From: Mucilaginibacter phyllosphaerae
GTDB lineage: Bacteria; Bacteroidota; Bacteroidia; Sphingobacteriales; Sphingobacteriaceae
DNA length: 64,000 nucleotides
Reading direction: 5' to 3'
NCBI RefSeq assembly: GCF_004378255.1
Contig: NZ_SNQG01000005.1
Coordinates: 124,001 to 188,000 of the forward strand
A model generated the notes under the pieces. It made no database searches. It had not been told where the DNA came from and was given only the letters and a program-made list of their open reading frames with translations. Position numbers and translations under genes: made by a program. Positions 56,200 through 64,000 of the stretch are shown in pieces (within the stretch, counting starts at the first letter, position 1; each line of letters starts with the position of its first letter).

Positions 56200-56550
56200 A
56201 TGGACAAGCATCATGGACAAATAATAGAATATGTGGTTAGGAAAAATGGTTACAGTATTAGCGACCTGGCAAGAAATACAAATGTTAACAGAAGATCTAT
56301 TTATAACTGGTTTAACCAAAAAATGCTGCGGTGTGATGTGATATATAATATAGGATGTGTTTTAAGACACGATTTTTCGCAGGAGTTCCCTGAGTTTTTC
56401 ACAAGCGATGATTTCCGGGCAACTACAAAAAAGTTTCCGTACCAAATACCTAACGAGGTAAATGTTAATACTAACGAGAACGACTTGTATAAGGACAAAT
56501 ACCTCTTACTGTTAGAAAAATACAACGAACTACTTATCAACGAAATTTAA
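56200..56550 (+). CDS. small HTH DNA-binding protein, paralog 3 of 3
   Basis: The start at 56200 (MDKHHGQIIEYVVRKNGYSI) matches the starts of the two paralogs; an earlier in-frame ATG at 56167 adds 11 unrelated residues. The 116-residue chain has the HTH ISDLARNTNVNRRSIYNWFN, the block VIYNIGCVLRHDFSQEFPEF and a C-terminal YKDKYLLLLEKYNELLINEI. It lies 122 bp after the response regulator and is followed by a strong terminator. The third copy within 42 kb marks a locally expanded family. Confidence 0.77.
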   Translation: MDKHHGQIIEYVVRKNGYSISDLARNTNVNRRSIYNWFNQKMLRCDVIYNIGCVLRHDFSQEFPEFFTSDDFRATTKKFPYQIPNEVNVNTNENDLYKDKYLLLLEKYNELLINEI

Positions 56551-56614
56551 TTATACTGTGGTACAAACACATCAGCCACAATATTTATAACCAATAGCCT
56601 GCTATTGCAGTTTC

Positions 56615-56659
56615 ACACAAAATTTAAACAGCAATTGTAATGCTGCTTAAATTTTGTGT
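56615..56659. terminator. bidirectional terminator
   Basis: ACACAAAATTTAA-ACAGCA pairs with TGCTG-CTTAAATTTTGTGT. The stem has A/T-rich flanks on both sides and separates the convergent HTH (+) and GT (-) genes. Confidence 0.87.
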
Positions 56660-56671
56660 TTGTAAAGCAAT

Positions 56672-57859
56672 TTACTGTGCAATAGATGAAAGCGAACGAC
56701 CAGCTATAGTTTTACTCATTAAATTCAACATGCGGCTGCAGGTGTTATCCCATGAATTTTGCGAAAGAAACTCATCTACATGAACAAGCCAGTTCTCTTT
56801 TTCCAAAGCTTGCATAGGTTTTTCTGCTTCGGTAATAAACTCTTTGGCAGTTGCTGCAATTTTAACAAGTTTGTTTTTACCATAGGGGTTTACTACATCC
56901 CTTATAGCAGTAGATATAACCGGCACACCTGCCGCCAGATATTCCGGCGTTTTGGTAGGGCTAATGAATTTGGTAGATTCATTTAAAAGGAACGGTATTA
57001 AAGCTACATCCCACTCTGCCAGGTAAGCCGGGAGTTGCTGGTAGGTTTTTGCGCCGGGATAATGTATGTTTTTATTTGCAGGGAGTTGCGCCGCATCTAT
57101 CTTAACAACTGGCCCCAATAAAATAATTTGCCAGTTGGGCCTTGCATCTGCAATCCCCTTTATTAATTCAATATCAAAACGCTCGTCTATTACACCGTAA
57201 AAGCCAAGCTTAACAGTATTATCACTTTTACCCTGCGCTTTTAACTTCATTCTGATATCCCTTGCGGATTGAAAGTGTTTTTTATCAATACTGCTCGGGA
57301 AAGGATGGATATTTGAATGCTGATCCCTTTTGGCTTCGTATAGGGATTGGCCGCCGGTAAAAACAATATCCGCTTTTTTCAAAAGTTCCTTTTCGAGCTC
57401 CTTAAGCGATTGCGGGGCATATTTAAATGCAGATAGTTCATCCATACAATCGTACACCGTTAAATCAGGCTGATGCTTGCGCGAAAACTCAAGTGCCATT
57501 GGCGTATAATACCAAAAAGTATAGTTGTTAAATGATTTGCCACTCATAAAATCATCCAGCAAAGCTTTGAGTTGCCGGGTAACATCTTTTGCATGCGTGG
57601 CTTTGGGTAAATGCGGAACAACAACCTGCAAGTCATCCCGCTGATGGTAAACATAATATGCATCACCATCTGTATCTAAAACGGGCTCCTCTATAAAAAA
57701 TATATTAAACTGTTTTGATAGCCGGGTCATGAGATGCTGCGGCCGCTGAAAAACGAAATCCCATCTTAAATGAGAAAAGCAGATAATATTGCCGGGGAGA
57801 TGCTTATAAAAGCTTGATGTAATACTGTTTTCTTTATCTGTGTTTGATAGTGCTTGCAT
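56672..57859 (-). CDS. glycosyltransferase, GT1/GT4-like (GT-B fold)
   Basis: The start at 57859 (MQALSNTDKENSITSS) is chosen; the ATG at 57961 would add 34 mostly hydrophobic residues before a region with no homology signal. The 395-residue chain has CFSHLRWDFVFQRPQHLM, VYDCMDELSAFKYAP and a C-terminal PTKTPEYLAAGVPVIST. This resembles a branch of GT-B enzymes common in Bacteroidota polysaccharide loci. The EX7E motif is not clear. It follows the terminator at 57991, so it has its own transcript. The donor is unknown. Confidence 0.82.
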   Translation of the reverse strand: MQALSNTDKENSITSSFYKHLPGNIICFSHLRWDFVFQRPQHLMTRLSKQFNIFFIEEPVLDTDGDAYYVYHQRDDLQVVVPHLPKATHAKDVTRQLKALLDDFMSGKSFNNYTFWYYTPMALEFSRKHQPDLTVYDCMDELSAFKYAPQSLKELEKELLKKADIVFTGGQSLYEAKRDQHSNIHPFPSSIDKKHFQSARDIRMKLKAQGKSDNTVKLGFYGVIDERFDIELIKGIADARPNWQIILLGPVVKIDAAQLPANKNIHYPGAKTYQQLPAYLAEWDVALIPFLLNESTKFISPTKTPEYLAAGVPVISTAIRDVVNPYGKNKLVKIAATAKEFITEAEKPMQALEKENWLVHVDEFLSQNSWDNTCSRMLNLMSKTIAGRSLSSIAQ

Positions 57860-57990
57860 ATTCTTATCCTGTTTAATAACTAAGGAATACGAATAGATAA
57901 TTGTTTTAATAAGATAAAAAATTAAACTAAAATTAATTACAAATAATAGAATATATCCCAAGGCACGGCAAAATTAGCCAGCTTTCAAAT

Positions 57991-58027
57991 AAAAAGAGGT
58001 TATTCAAAATTGAATAACCTCTTTTTT
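57991..58027 (-). terminator. terminator after the second long sugar-phosphate transferase
   Basis: AAAAGAGGTTATTCA pairs with TGAATAACCTCTTTT, with A/T runs at both ends. It lies between two minus-strand genes and ends the 58069 transcript. Confidence 0.88.
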
Positions 58028-58068
58028 ATACATTGCGTTTGCGTTTTAATAAACGCTTATTTTGCTGA

Positions 58069-59412
58069 CTATTTGCCTTTCAATTGTGCCATCACTTTAA
58101 TGGTTTTCAGGATAACGCCCATCTCACTGTTAAAATTGATGTTGTTTAAATAAAGCAAGTCATAACGTACGCGATTGCACATTTGGTCAACATTTTCTGC
58201 ATAGCCATAGTTCACTTGCCCCATTGATGTTAGTCCTGGTTTTAAGCGCAATAACTTTTTATAATTAGGAGACCTTTGCATAAGTTGTTCTATAAAGAAC
58301 TGGCGCTCTGGCCTTGGCCCTACAACAGACATATCACCTTTTAATACGTTCCAAAACTGTGGTAATTCATCCAAACGCGACTTTCTGATTACCCGCCCCC
58401 ATTTAGTAATACGCGGATCATGATCACGGGATAACTGAGGACCAAGTTTTTCTGAATTAACATGCATGCTCCTAAACTTATAAATTCTAAAAGGCTTGTT
58501 ATTCTTCCCTATTCGTTCTTGGGCGTAAAACACAGGGCCTTTTGAGGTTAGCTTGGTAATAAGGGTTAATAATACAAAAACAGGCAAGCCTGGTATCATT
58601 ACCGCCAATGAGAATAAAACATCAAAACATCTTTTAAACACAACTATCTTAAAGCTTAATTCCATTCCACCCGATAATTGTATTACCGGAAGGTTGCCGT
58701 AATTGATAATTGTTGCCTTGCTATTTTCAAGTAACAGGTCGGGTACAAACTTGATCTTGATGGAGTTTTGGTCGCCAAAATCAACAAGGCTTTTCAAAAA
58801 GTCCTGATCAAGCGCCGTGTAACATATAAATATTTCGCTAACGTTAGTTTCTAAGATATGATCGAACAAACCCTGCTTTGTAAAATTGGCAAGCGCTTCT
58901 TCCGAAAGATTTTTAGTAAAGTTATAACCGTATTCCGGATGTTTCATAAACGACTTTTCCATCCTGCGGGCTACATCATCATTCCCGATCACAAGAATCT
59001 GCTTATTATTAAAGCCTTTCTTACGAATATAATCCAGCACGGTAAAAATGAACGAACGCTCTATCACGATTAAAGCAACAAACAACATGTAGGTAAATAA
59101 CATTTGTAGCCTGCTAACTTCAAAAAATCTAAAAAAGTAAACTATACCCAATACCAATACAAGGTGGTAAACAATGGATGATAGAAAATTATTAAGATTT
59201 TGGCTTAGTACTAACGGCCTGTTAATAGTATAATTTTTTGTTAGTGAAGCGATAGAAACCCACGTTAAATTAGATAACAAGATAAAATTTGCCGTTTGTG
59301 CTTCTGTAGAATAATACCTGACAACCAAAAAACTGGATATGGATAATGCGATATTGAGCATTGCCAGATCACAGAGAAACGTAAATGGTTTTAGTAATTT
59401 TGAATAACGCAT
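58069..59412 (-). CDS. undecaprenyl-phosphate sugar phosphotransferase (long type), second copy
   Basis: At 447 residues it has four to five N-terminal membrane segments, a nucleotide-fold domain (KQILVIGNDDVARRMEKSF) and the catalytic domain (SKGPVFYAQERIGKNN, YKFRSMH, RLDELPQFWNV, GDMSVVGPRPE). It starts another lipid-linked repeat unit, or is redundant with the 30842 enzyme. A TATATTTG -7 box lies 23 bp before its ATG and a terminator directly follows it, so it seems to be a single-gene unit rather than part of the GT operon upstream. Confidence 0.92.
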   Translation of the reverse strand: MRYSKLLKPFTFLCDLAMLNIALSISSFLVVRYYSTEAQTANFILLSNLTWVSIASLTKNYTINRPLVLSQNLNNFLSSIVYHLVLVLGIVYFFRFFEVSRLQMLFTYMLFVALIVIERSFIFTVLDYIRKKGFNNKQILVIGNDDVARRMEKSFMKHPEYGYNFTKNLSEEALANFTKQGLFDHILETNVSEIFICYTALDQDFLKSLVDFGDQNSIKIKFVPDLLLENSKATIINYGNLPVIQLSGGMELSFKIVVFKRCFDVLFSLAVMIPGLPVFVLLTLITKLTSKGPVFYAQERIGKNNKPFRIYKFRSMHVNSEKLGPQLSRDHDPRITKWGRVIRKSRLDELPQFWNVLKGDMSVVGPRPERQFFIEQLMQRSPNYKKLLRLKPGLTSMGQVNYGYAENVDQMCNRVRYDLLYLNNINFNSEMGVILKTIKVMAQLKGK

Positions 59413-59434
59413 CGCAAATGGAGTTTAAAAGGTA

Positions 59435-59442
59435 CAAATATA
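59435..59442 (-). promoter_or_regulatory. Bacteroidota-type -7 box (TATATTTG) for the 58069 gene
   Basis: The minus strand reads TATATTTG, matching TAnnTTTG, at a distance giving a short 5' leader. About 15 bp further upstream the motif core CACACTATT appears on the plus strand (59457-59465), in the opposite orientation to sites A-C. Confidence 0.5.
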
Positions 59443-59573
59443 AACATATTTACAAAACACACTATTAATTAAAATGTTTTATAAAAAAATCGCTTTTCTT
59501 TACAAAAAAGATATTTATTTACTAAATACGTATGAATGTTTAAAAATGCTACAAATAACCTCCATTATTTTTT

Positions 59574-60680
59574 CTATTTCGTACTTAATTTCTCATTTAT
59601 GAATTCAAGCATCTGATTTTTAAATACTTGGGTGGAAAACGATGATGCGTGCCTGGAAATATCTTCGTTATTAAAAGATGCTTTATTAAGTTCGAATTGT
59701 TTTACAGATTCCTTAATAGCATCTGCCGATTGTTCATAAAAAAACATTCCTGTTTTATTTTCTACGACACTTTCCAGCGCCCCGCCTTTCCCAAAGGCTA
59801 TTACCGGCGTACCGCATGCCTGTGCTTCTACCGGTAAAATGCCAAAATCTTCTTCAGCAGCAAAAACAAATGCCTGTGCCCCGGCCATATACTGTTTCAT
59901 AACATCAAAAGGCTGATAGCCTAACAAAACGGTATTTGGCGCAGCCAGCTTGCTTACCTTTTTAAAGTCGGGCCCCTCGCCAATTACAAAAAGTTTTTTA
60001 TCCGGCATTTGTGCAAAAGCCTTTACAATCAGGTCGATCTTTTTGTAAGGGACAAACCTCGAACAGGTAACATAGTAATCTTCCTTTTTAAAAACCGGCA
60101 AAAAATCTTCGGTTGCAACATTTGGATAAATAACCACACTATCGCGGCCATAGATCTTTTTAATGCGCCGGGCAATGTAATTTGAATTGGCAATAAAATA
60201 ATCTACCCGGTTAGTGCTGATGATATCCCATATACGGATACGGTGCAGTAAGTATTTTGCTATAAACCCCTTAATTCCCTTATTAAGCCCCGATTCTTTC
60301 AAATACTGATGATGCAGATCCCAGGCGTATCTTATGGGCGAGTGGCAATAACAGATGTGCAACTGGTTAGAGTTTGTTAACGCGCCCTTAGCAACGGCAT
60401 GTGATGATGAAATGACCATATCATAACCAGACAGATCAAATTGCTCGATAGCTAACGGGAAAAGTGGCAGATATGACCTGTATTTGGTTTTTGCAAAAGG
60501 CAGCTTTTGAATAAAAGAGGTGGTAACCTTGTGCCCGTCAAGCTTTAATTTTTTGATCGTTTCTTCGCGTGCTACCAGGGTAAAAATATCAGCTTCGGGA
60601 TAAAGTGAGGCTATTTCTTTAAAAACATTTTCAGAACCGCCAATAACGGTAAGCCATTCATGTACTAACGCAACTTTCAT
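59574..60680 (-). CDS. GT4-family glycosyltransferase (WbaZ-like branch), paralog of 20704
   Basis: The 368-residue protein begins MKVALVHEWLTVIGGSENVF. It has the donor motif EDFGILPVEAQACGTPV (EX7E) and FGKGGALESVV. It is close to the gene at 20704, with YRSYLPLFPLAIEQFDL, TNRVDYFIANSNYIARRI and KIYGRDSVVIYP in common, which suggests the same donor sugar in both modules. It begins 2 bp after the upstream GT4 gene stops, forming an operon with it and the polymerase. It probably transfers mannose or a similar hexose. Confidence 0.91.
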   Translation of the reverse strand: MKVALVHEWLTVIGGSENVFKEIASLYPEADIFTLVAREETIKKLKLDGHKVTTSFIQKLPFAKTKYRSYLPLFPLAIEQFDLSGYDMVISSSHAVAKGALTNSNQLHICYCHSPIRYAWDLHHQYLKESGLNKGIKGFIAKYLLHRIRIWDIISTNRVDYFIANSNYIARRIKKIYGRDSVVIYPNVATEDFLPVFKKEDYYVTCSRFVPYKKIDLIVKAFAQMPDKKLFVIGEGPDFKKVSKLAAPNTVLLGYQPFDVMKQYMAGAQAFVFAAEEDFGILPVEAQACGTPVIAFGKGGALESVVENKTGMFFYEQSADAIKESVKQFELNKASFNNEDISRHASSFSTQVFKNQMLEFINEKLSTK

Positions 60681-60682
60681 TA

Positions 60683-61786
60683 TTAGCTATTTATTAATTT
60701 TTTAAATAATTGTATGTGCTGCCTTGCGCTATCGGCCCAGGTAAATAACTTGATACGTTCGGTACCCTTCATCACCAGGCCCTTACTTAAAGACGGATCT
60801 GATAAAACCTTATTTATCTGCAAGGCTATATCATCATAATCTTGCGGATCAAAATAAACCGCGGCGTCGCCACATACCTCGGGCAGGCTATTTAGGTTAG
60901 ATACCAGCACCGGGCATTTGTTTACCATTGCCTCAAGCGGGGGCAGGCCAAATCCTTCGTAAAGGGATGGGAGTATAAAAAGCGATGCACCGGCGTAAAT
61001 AGTATCCATATCATCGTCATTAACAAAGCCGGTAAATACAATATGATCTTTAATATTATTTTTATTGATCAGTTCAAATAAGCTTTCATCGCCGGTAATA
61101 AAGCCTTCAATTTTACCTACTACCACAATTTTATATTGCTGCTGTATTTCTGTTGATAACTTTAAATAAGCGGCTACAAGCCCTTTTAAATTTTTATGCG
61201 GCTTAACATTACCTACATATAGCATATACTTTGCAGGCAGCTTATATTTAGCTGCTACAGTTTCAAACACCCCGGTTAATGGCTTTTGTTTAACGCCGTT
61301 ATATATAACAGTTATTTTACCGGGTTTGGCATGGGCAAGTGTAGTGATCTCGCCCTTTGAAAAATTAGATACGGTGATGATAGCATCGCTGGCTTTCACC
61401 GCACGGCTTATCATCAGCTTTGCATATATTTTTTGTTTTATACTTAGCTGCTTAAAAAATGCCAGGTGAAAAACATCATGAATAGTTACTACCCTTTTTT
61501 TGGCCTTAACTGCAAATACAGGGGTATTGTAATGAGGAGACCAAAAAAGATCCGTATGCGGAACAATACTTTTATATTGCTTTTGCTCTTCTATAGAGTA
61601 AATAGGCGCATTAAACGGAATGATAGCAGCCTCACCACTGTACGCTTTCAATACTTCCGGGTCGCCAAGTAAAGTAACACTAAATTCTGCTAACACATAA
61701 GGCAGTAACATGCGCAGGTAGGTACCAATACCCGAGTGGTGTAACATCCTTGCATCAATACATAGCGTTTTTTTATCTGGCATCAT
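60683..61786 (-). CDS. GT4-family glycosyltransferase
   Basis: At 367 residues it begins KKTLCIDARMLHHSGIGTYL. It has a GT-B core with YMLYVGNVKPHKNLKGLVAA and LYEGFGLPPLEAMVNKCPV (EX7E) followed by NLNSLPEVCGDAAVYFDP. This branch often transfers rhamnose or mannose. It lies 27 bp downstream of the polymerase and 3 bp upstream of the next GT4. A cytoplasmic-face transferase for the second repeat unit is likely. Confidence 0.92.
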   Translation of the reverse strand: MMPDKKTLCIDARMLHHSGIGTYLRMLLPYVLAEFSVTLLGDPEVLKAYSGEAAIIPFNAPIYSIEEQKQYKSIVPHTDLFWSPHYNTPVFAVKAKKRVVTIHDVFHLAFFKQLSIKQKIYAKLMISRAVKASDAIITVSNFSKGEITTLAHAKPGKITVIYNGVKQKPLTGVFETVAAKYKLPAKYMLYVGNVKPHKNLKGLVAAYLKLSTEIQQQYKIVVVGKIEGFITGDESLFELINKNNIKDHIVFTGFVNDDDMDTIYAGASLFILPSLYEGFGLPPLEAMVNKCPVLVSNLNSLPEVCGDAAVYFDPQDYDDIALQINKVLSDPSLSKGLVMKGTERIKLFTWADSARQHIQLFKKLINS

Positions 61787-61812
61787 TTACAATTAATTTG
61801 ATTTTTATTATG

Positions 61813-63177
61813 TTAAGCCTTTATTGATACATCTTTTTTTATAAAAATATATAACAGGGCTTTTATAAAAAACAATAATAAAAATATCAGCAGCATAAAG
61901 TACAAATTAAAAAAGCCGGGAGTTATCGGGAGGTTTGAAATAAAAATACAGGACATCGGTGCCGAAAACGCTATTATAAAATCCTTATTATTTGCTGCTT
62001 TTTTTATTTTATAATCAATATACCTATAGCTGTAGCCAAGTATGGTACCAATAAACATTACACCAGCTATCCCAAAATTTAAAAAAGACTCACCAAACAT
62101 GCCGGGGCGTAATCCCGGGTGTTCGAGCGGGTCAAAACCCGCTAACACTGCAGTAACTTTGCCTATCCCCCATTGCGTCCTGAAACTGGAAATGGCACTC
62201 GGCACAAATGAGATAAAGGCTGACAGATAGGTTTTGCCGTTAAGATAAATACCATCCCATGCAGATAGCACCCACGAAAAATCACGAAGATCAGAAAATG
62301 AATTACCGTAAAAAGTCATCATAGACATTTTTGCGAGCGTATTCATAACTGATGTATCGCCATCTCTTACAGACCCTAAATAAATTACAAAAAACAACAT
62401 GAAGAGCCCAAGAAAAATCAGTTTTGTTAAATTCACTTTACCCTGCTTTTTTAAAAACAGGTAGTAGGTATAAAGCTGAATAATAGGATATACAATTGCC
62501 CCCCGCGAGCCGATAAACATTGAGAGCAACAGGTAAACACCAAAAATAACTTTATCGCTTAACTGGTTATAAACAAATATTCGTGCTATAAATATCTGTG
62601 CTATCACAGCACTTAAAACCAGCATAAAATTATAAATAGGCCTTACACTGGTATCCGATTGAAAATACCCCCTTGGATTAAGGATCTGGCCTGATTTTAA
62701 CGCAAGTAAAAGAACAAAGAACAATGCTAAACAAAATAGAAGAAAAGTAATTATGCAGCAAATTTTACTTTTAACAATTGAAATATATAAGCGGGTAATT
62801 GAAAGTTCAAATGGAAATATAAAACAATAGTTGATCACATTACTCAGCAAATACCTGTCAAACAAAAACTTACCTATAAAAACGCTTACATATCCAGCAA
62901 AACTTATCAGGTATGCCTGGCTGATATAGCCTTGTATGGCATCAATATTATCGCCAACCGCTATTACGTTTAAAAGCGAACCGGCAAACGGATACATTAA
63001 TAAAAACGGCACAAAATATACCAGGAACATGGTAAAATTCCAGTAATCTATCTTCCAGCCGGTTTTTTTGTAAGATAAATACCATGACGAGAAAAAATGT
63101 ACGATAAGGATTAAATTGAGTATAAACAATACCCAATTAAACCTTACCACACCAGCAATAGCGTCAAAATCTTTCAT
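61813..63177 (-). CDS. oligosaccharide repeat-unit polymerase (Wzy-like), second copy
   Basis: The 454-residue protein has about 11-12 membrane segments. It has an extracytoplasmic loop with GDTSVMNTLAKMSMMTFYGN and LNGKTYLSAFISFVPSAISS, and a late LEHPGLRPGMFGESFLNFGIAG, typical of repeat-unit polymerases (EpsG/Wzy-like). It is unlike the polymerase at 41812, so a distinct polymer is probably made by this module. It lies 8 bp downstream of a GT2 gene and is followed by two GT4 genes. Confidence 0.88.
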   Translation of the reverse strand: MKDFDAIAGVVRFNWVLFILNLILIVHFFSSWYLSYKKTGWKIDYWNFTMFLVYFVPFLLMYPFAGSLLNVIAVGDNIDAIQGYISQAYLISFAGYVSVFIGKFLFDRYLLSNVINYCFIFPFELSITRLYISIVKSKICCIITFLLFCLALFFVLLLALKSGQILNPRGYFQSDTSVRPIYNFMLVLSAVIAQIFIARIFVYNQLSDKVIFGVYLLLSMFIGSRGAIVYPIIQLYTYYLFLKKQGKVNLTKLIFLGLFMLFFVIYLGSVRDGDTSVMNTLAKMSMMTFYGNSFSDLRDFSWVLSAWDGIYLNGKTYLSAFISFVPSAISSFRTQWGIGKVTAVLAGFDPLEHPGLRPGMFGESFLNFGIAGVMFIGTILGYSYRYIDYKIKKAANNKDFIIAFSAPMSCIFISNLPITPGFFNLYFMLLIFLLLFFIKALLYIFIKKDVSIKA

Positions 63178-63184
63178 CTTAAGG

Positions 63185-64000
63185 TTAATACCTTATAAGT
63201 TTATCTGTATTCATTAAAGCAAAACAGGCCTTTTTTACAACCGCTGTTTTACCCTGCAATATCCGTTTCACAAGCCCAAAAATAACGCCTAAATAAACGG
63301 TGAACAGCATAAGCGGATACCATTTTTTTGTAAACTTAACCCGGTTTACCAGTGTGTAATATCCGGGCATATCTTTATTGGCTTTATTATTTATGATAGT
63401 AACATTGGTACCGCCCTCTTTATGGTACACCCTCGCTGCCGGCTGTAAAGCAAGTTTGAAGCCTTTTTTAACAGCCTGCATAGACCAATCCAGGTCTTCA
63501 AAATATAAAAAATAATCCTCGGCCATTAACCCGGCTTGCTTCATAAACTGGTAGGGCATAAACATAGATGCACCCACCAGATAATTACCCTCGGCCAGCT
63601 GGTAATTATCATACTGCCCGTTATCATCTTCGCCTTCGCCAATGTGGTAACTGCTGCCTGTCCACTTATTATATTTGCCCGCTACAGCCTGTATTTTATT
63701 TTTTTGATGATAAAACAACAGCTTGCTGGTTATAAAATATGCCTTATCGTGCTTAGTTTTATAAAATGCCACTAAGTTTTCTATAGCATATGTATCAATA
63801 ACAGTATCGTTGTTTAAAAGCCAGGCAAAAGATGTATCGGTTGCATTTTTCAATACGTATTTTAAGGCAACGTTATTAGCAGCAGCAAAGCCGTTGTTTA
63901 CTGCGCTTACCAAAACAACAGGCACATCGTATATCTCGGTTGCCCGCTCAAGCTCTGTTTCTTTTAAATAAACGAATGGTATTGGTGCATCAATTAACGG
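63185..64000 (-). CDS. GT2-family glycosyltransferase, partial (runs off right edge)
   Basis: The frame is open from 63185 to the window end, so the start lies outside; the internal GTG at 63925 is not the true start. Visible parts are PVVLVSAVNNGFAAANNVALK and FAWLLNNDTVIDTYAIENLV (metal-binding NND). EGNYLVGASMFMPYQFMKQAG and FEDLDWSMQAVKKGFKL follow, characteristic of rhamnosyltransferase-like GT2 enzymes. The N-terminal 60 or so residues are missing from the window. It is the most upstream visible gene of the second module on this strand. Confidence 0.9.
   Translation of the reverse strand, partial: PLIDAPIPFVYLKETELERATEIYDVPVVLVSAVNNGFAAANNVALKYVLKNATDTSFAWLLNNDTVIDTYAIENLVAFYKTKHDKAYFITSKLLFYHQKNKIQAVAGKYNKWTGSSYHIGEGEDDNGQYDNYQLAEGNYLVGASMFMPYQFMKQAGLMAEDYFLYFEDLDWSMQAVKKGFKLALQPAARVYHKEGGTNVTIINNKANKDMPGYYTLVNRVKFTKKWYPLMLFTVYLGVIFGLVKRILQGKTAVVKKACFALMNTDKLIRY

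Noticed and set aside
1..64000. CRISPR arrays, tRNA, rRNA, insertion sequences or phage integrase
   Set aside because: No regularly spaced repeats, no recognisable RNA genes and no transposase or integrase motifs were found on either strand.

Overview
The window looks like chromosomal DNA from a member of the Bacteroidota, most likely a Sphingobacteriaceae (Mucilaginibacter/Pedobacter-like) soil or plant bacterium. This is inferred from gene content, not from a marker gene. The evidence is a SusC/SusD pair, type IX secretion (T9SS) sorting domains of both types, a PorP/SprF protein, lipoproteins with Cys-Lys-Lys-Asp-like N-termini, a TAnnTTTG-type -7 box and an UpxY-type antiterminator. No rRNA, tRNA, CRISPR array, transposase or integrase was recognised.

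Layout. (1) 1-9.5 kb: a giant RHS-repeat surface protein running off the left edge (minus strand). It abuts head-to-head a broken PKD/IgGFc-type adhesin with a T9SS type B tail. A PorP/SprF gene and a tail-fibre-like secreted protein follow. Both head-to-head genes appear to have lost their 5' ends at one junction near 3.78 kb. (2) 9.7-15.5 kb: a SAM-I riboswitch leads a TlpA-like redoxin, a 36-codon Cys/Met-rich micro-ORF whose stop codon lies in a hairpin, and a SusC/SusD transporter. (3) 15.6-19 kb: a small HTH regulator, a glycosidase-like lipoprotein, an OmpA-like protein and an unknown secreted protein. (4) 19.3-24.2 kb (+): a compact glycan module of FAD oxidoreductase, GT4, epimerase, PIG-L deacetylase and short sugar-phosphate transferase. 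(5) 24.3-27.9 kb: a pepsin-like lipoprotein, a TupA-like ATP-grasp protein and three small unknown proteins. (6) 27.9-46.3 kb (mostly minus): the main exopolysaccharide locus. It holds a GT9 heptosyltransferase, gmhA, a heptose-phosphate kinase, an initiating sugar-phosphate transferase, UDP-glucose dehydrogenase, several GTs, a flippase, a polymerase, the Wzc kinase and Wza export protein, plus two more glycosidase-like proteins. (7) 46.6-53.5 kb: a tiny membrane ORF and two very large secreted malectin-type proteins. (8) 54-56.6 kb (+): UpxY, a single-domain response regulator and two more HTH paralogs, with one small lipoprotein on the other strand. (9) 56.7-64 kb (minus): a second or third glycan module with its own initiating transferase, GTs and polymerase, running off the right edge.

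Together, regions 4-9 form a multi-module polysaccharide assembly island. Sugars are activated and joined on a lipid carrier by the initiating transferases and GTs, flipped by the Wzx-like protein, polymerised by Wzy-like proteins and exported through Wzc/Wza. Secreted glycosidase-like and malectin proteins probably act on or bind the product. Regulation probably involves UpxY, the HTH paralogs and a recurring upstream motif (core CACACTATTT). The most unusual observations are the micro-ORF/hairpin inside the SAM-riboswitch operon, the shared upstream motif, the triplicated HTH family, the three glycosidase-like proteins of which two have Asp in place of the acid/base Glu, and the double truncation near 3.78 kb.
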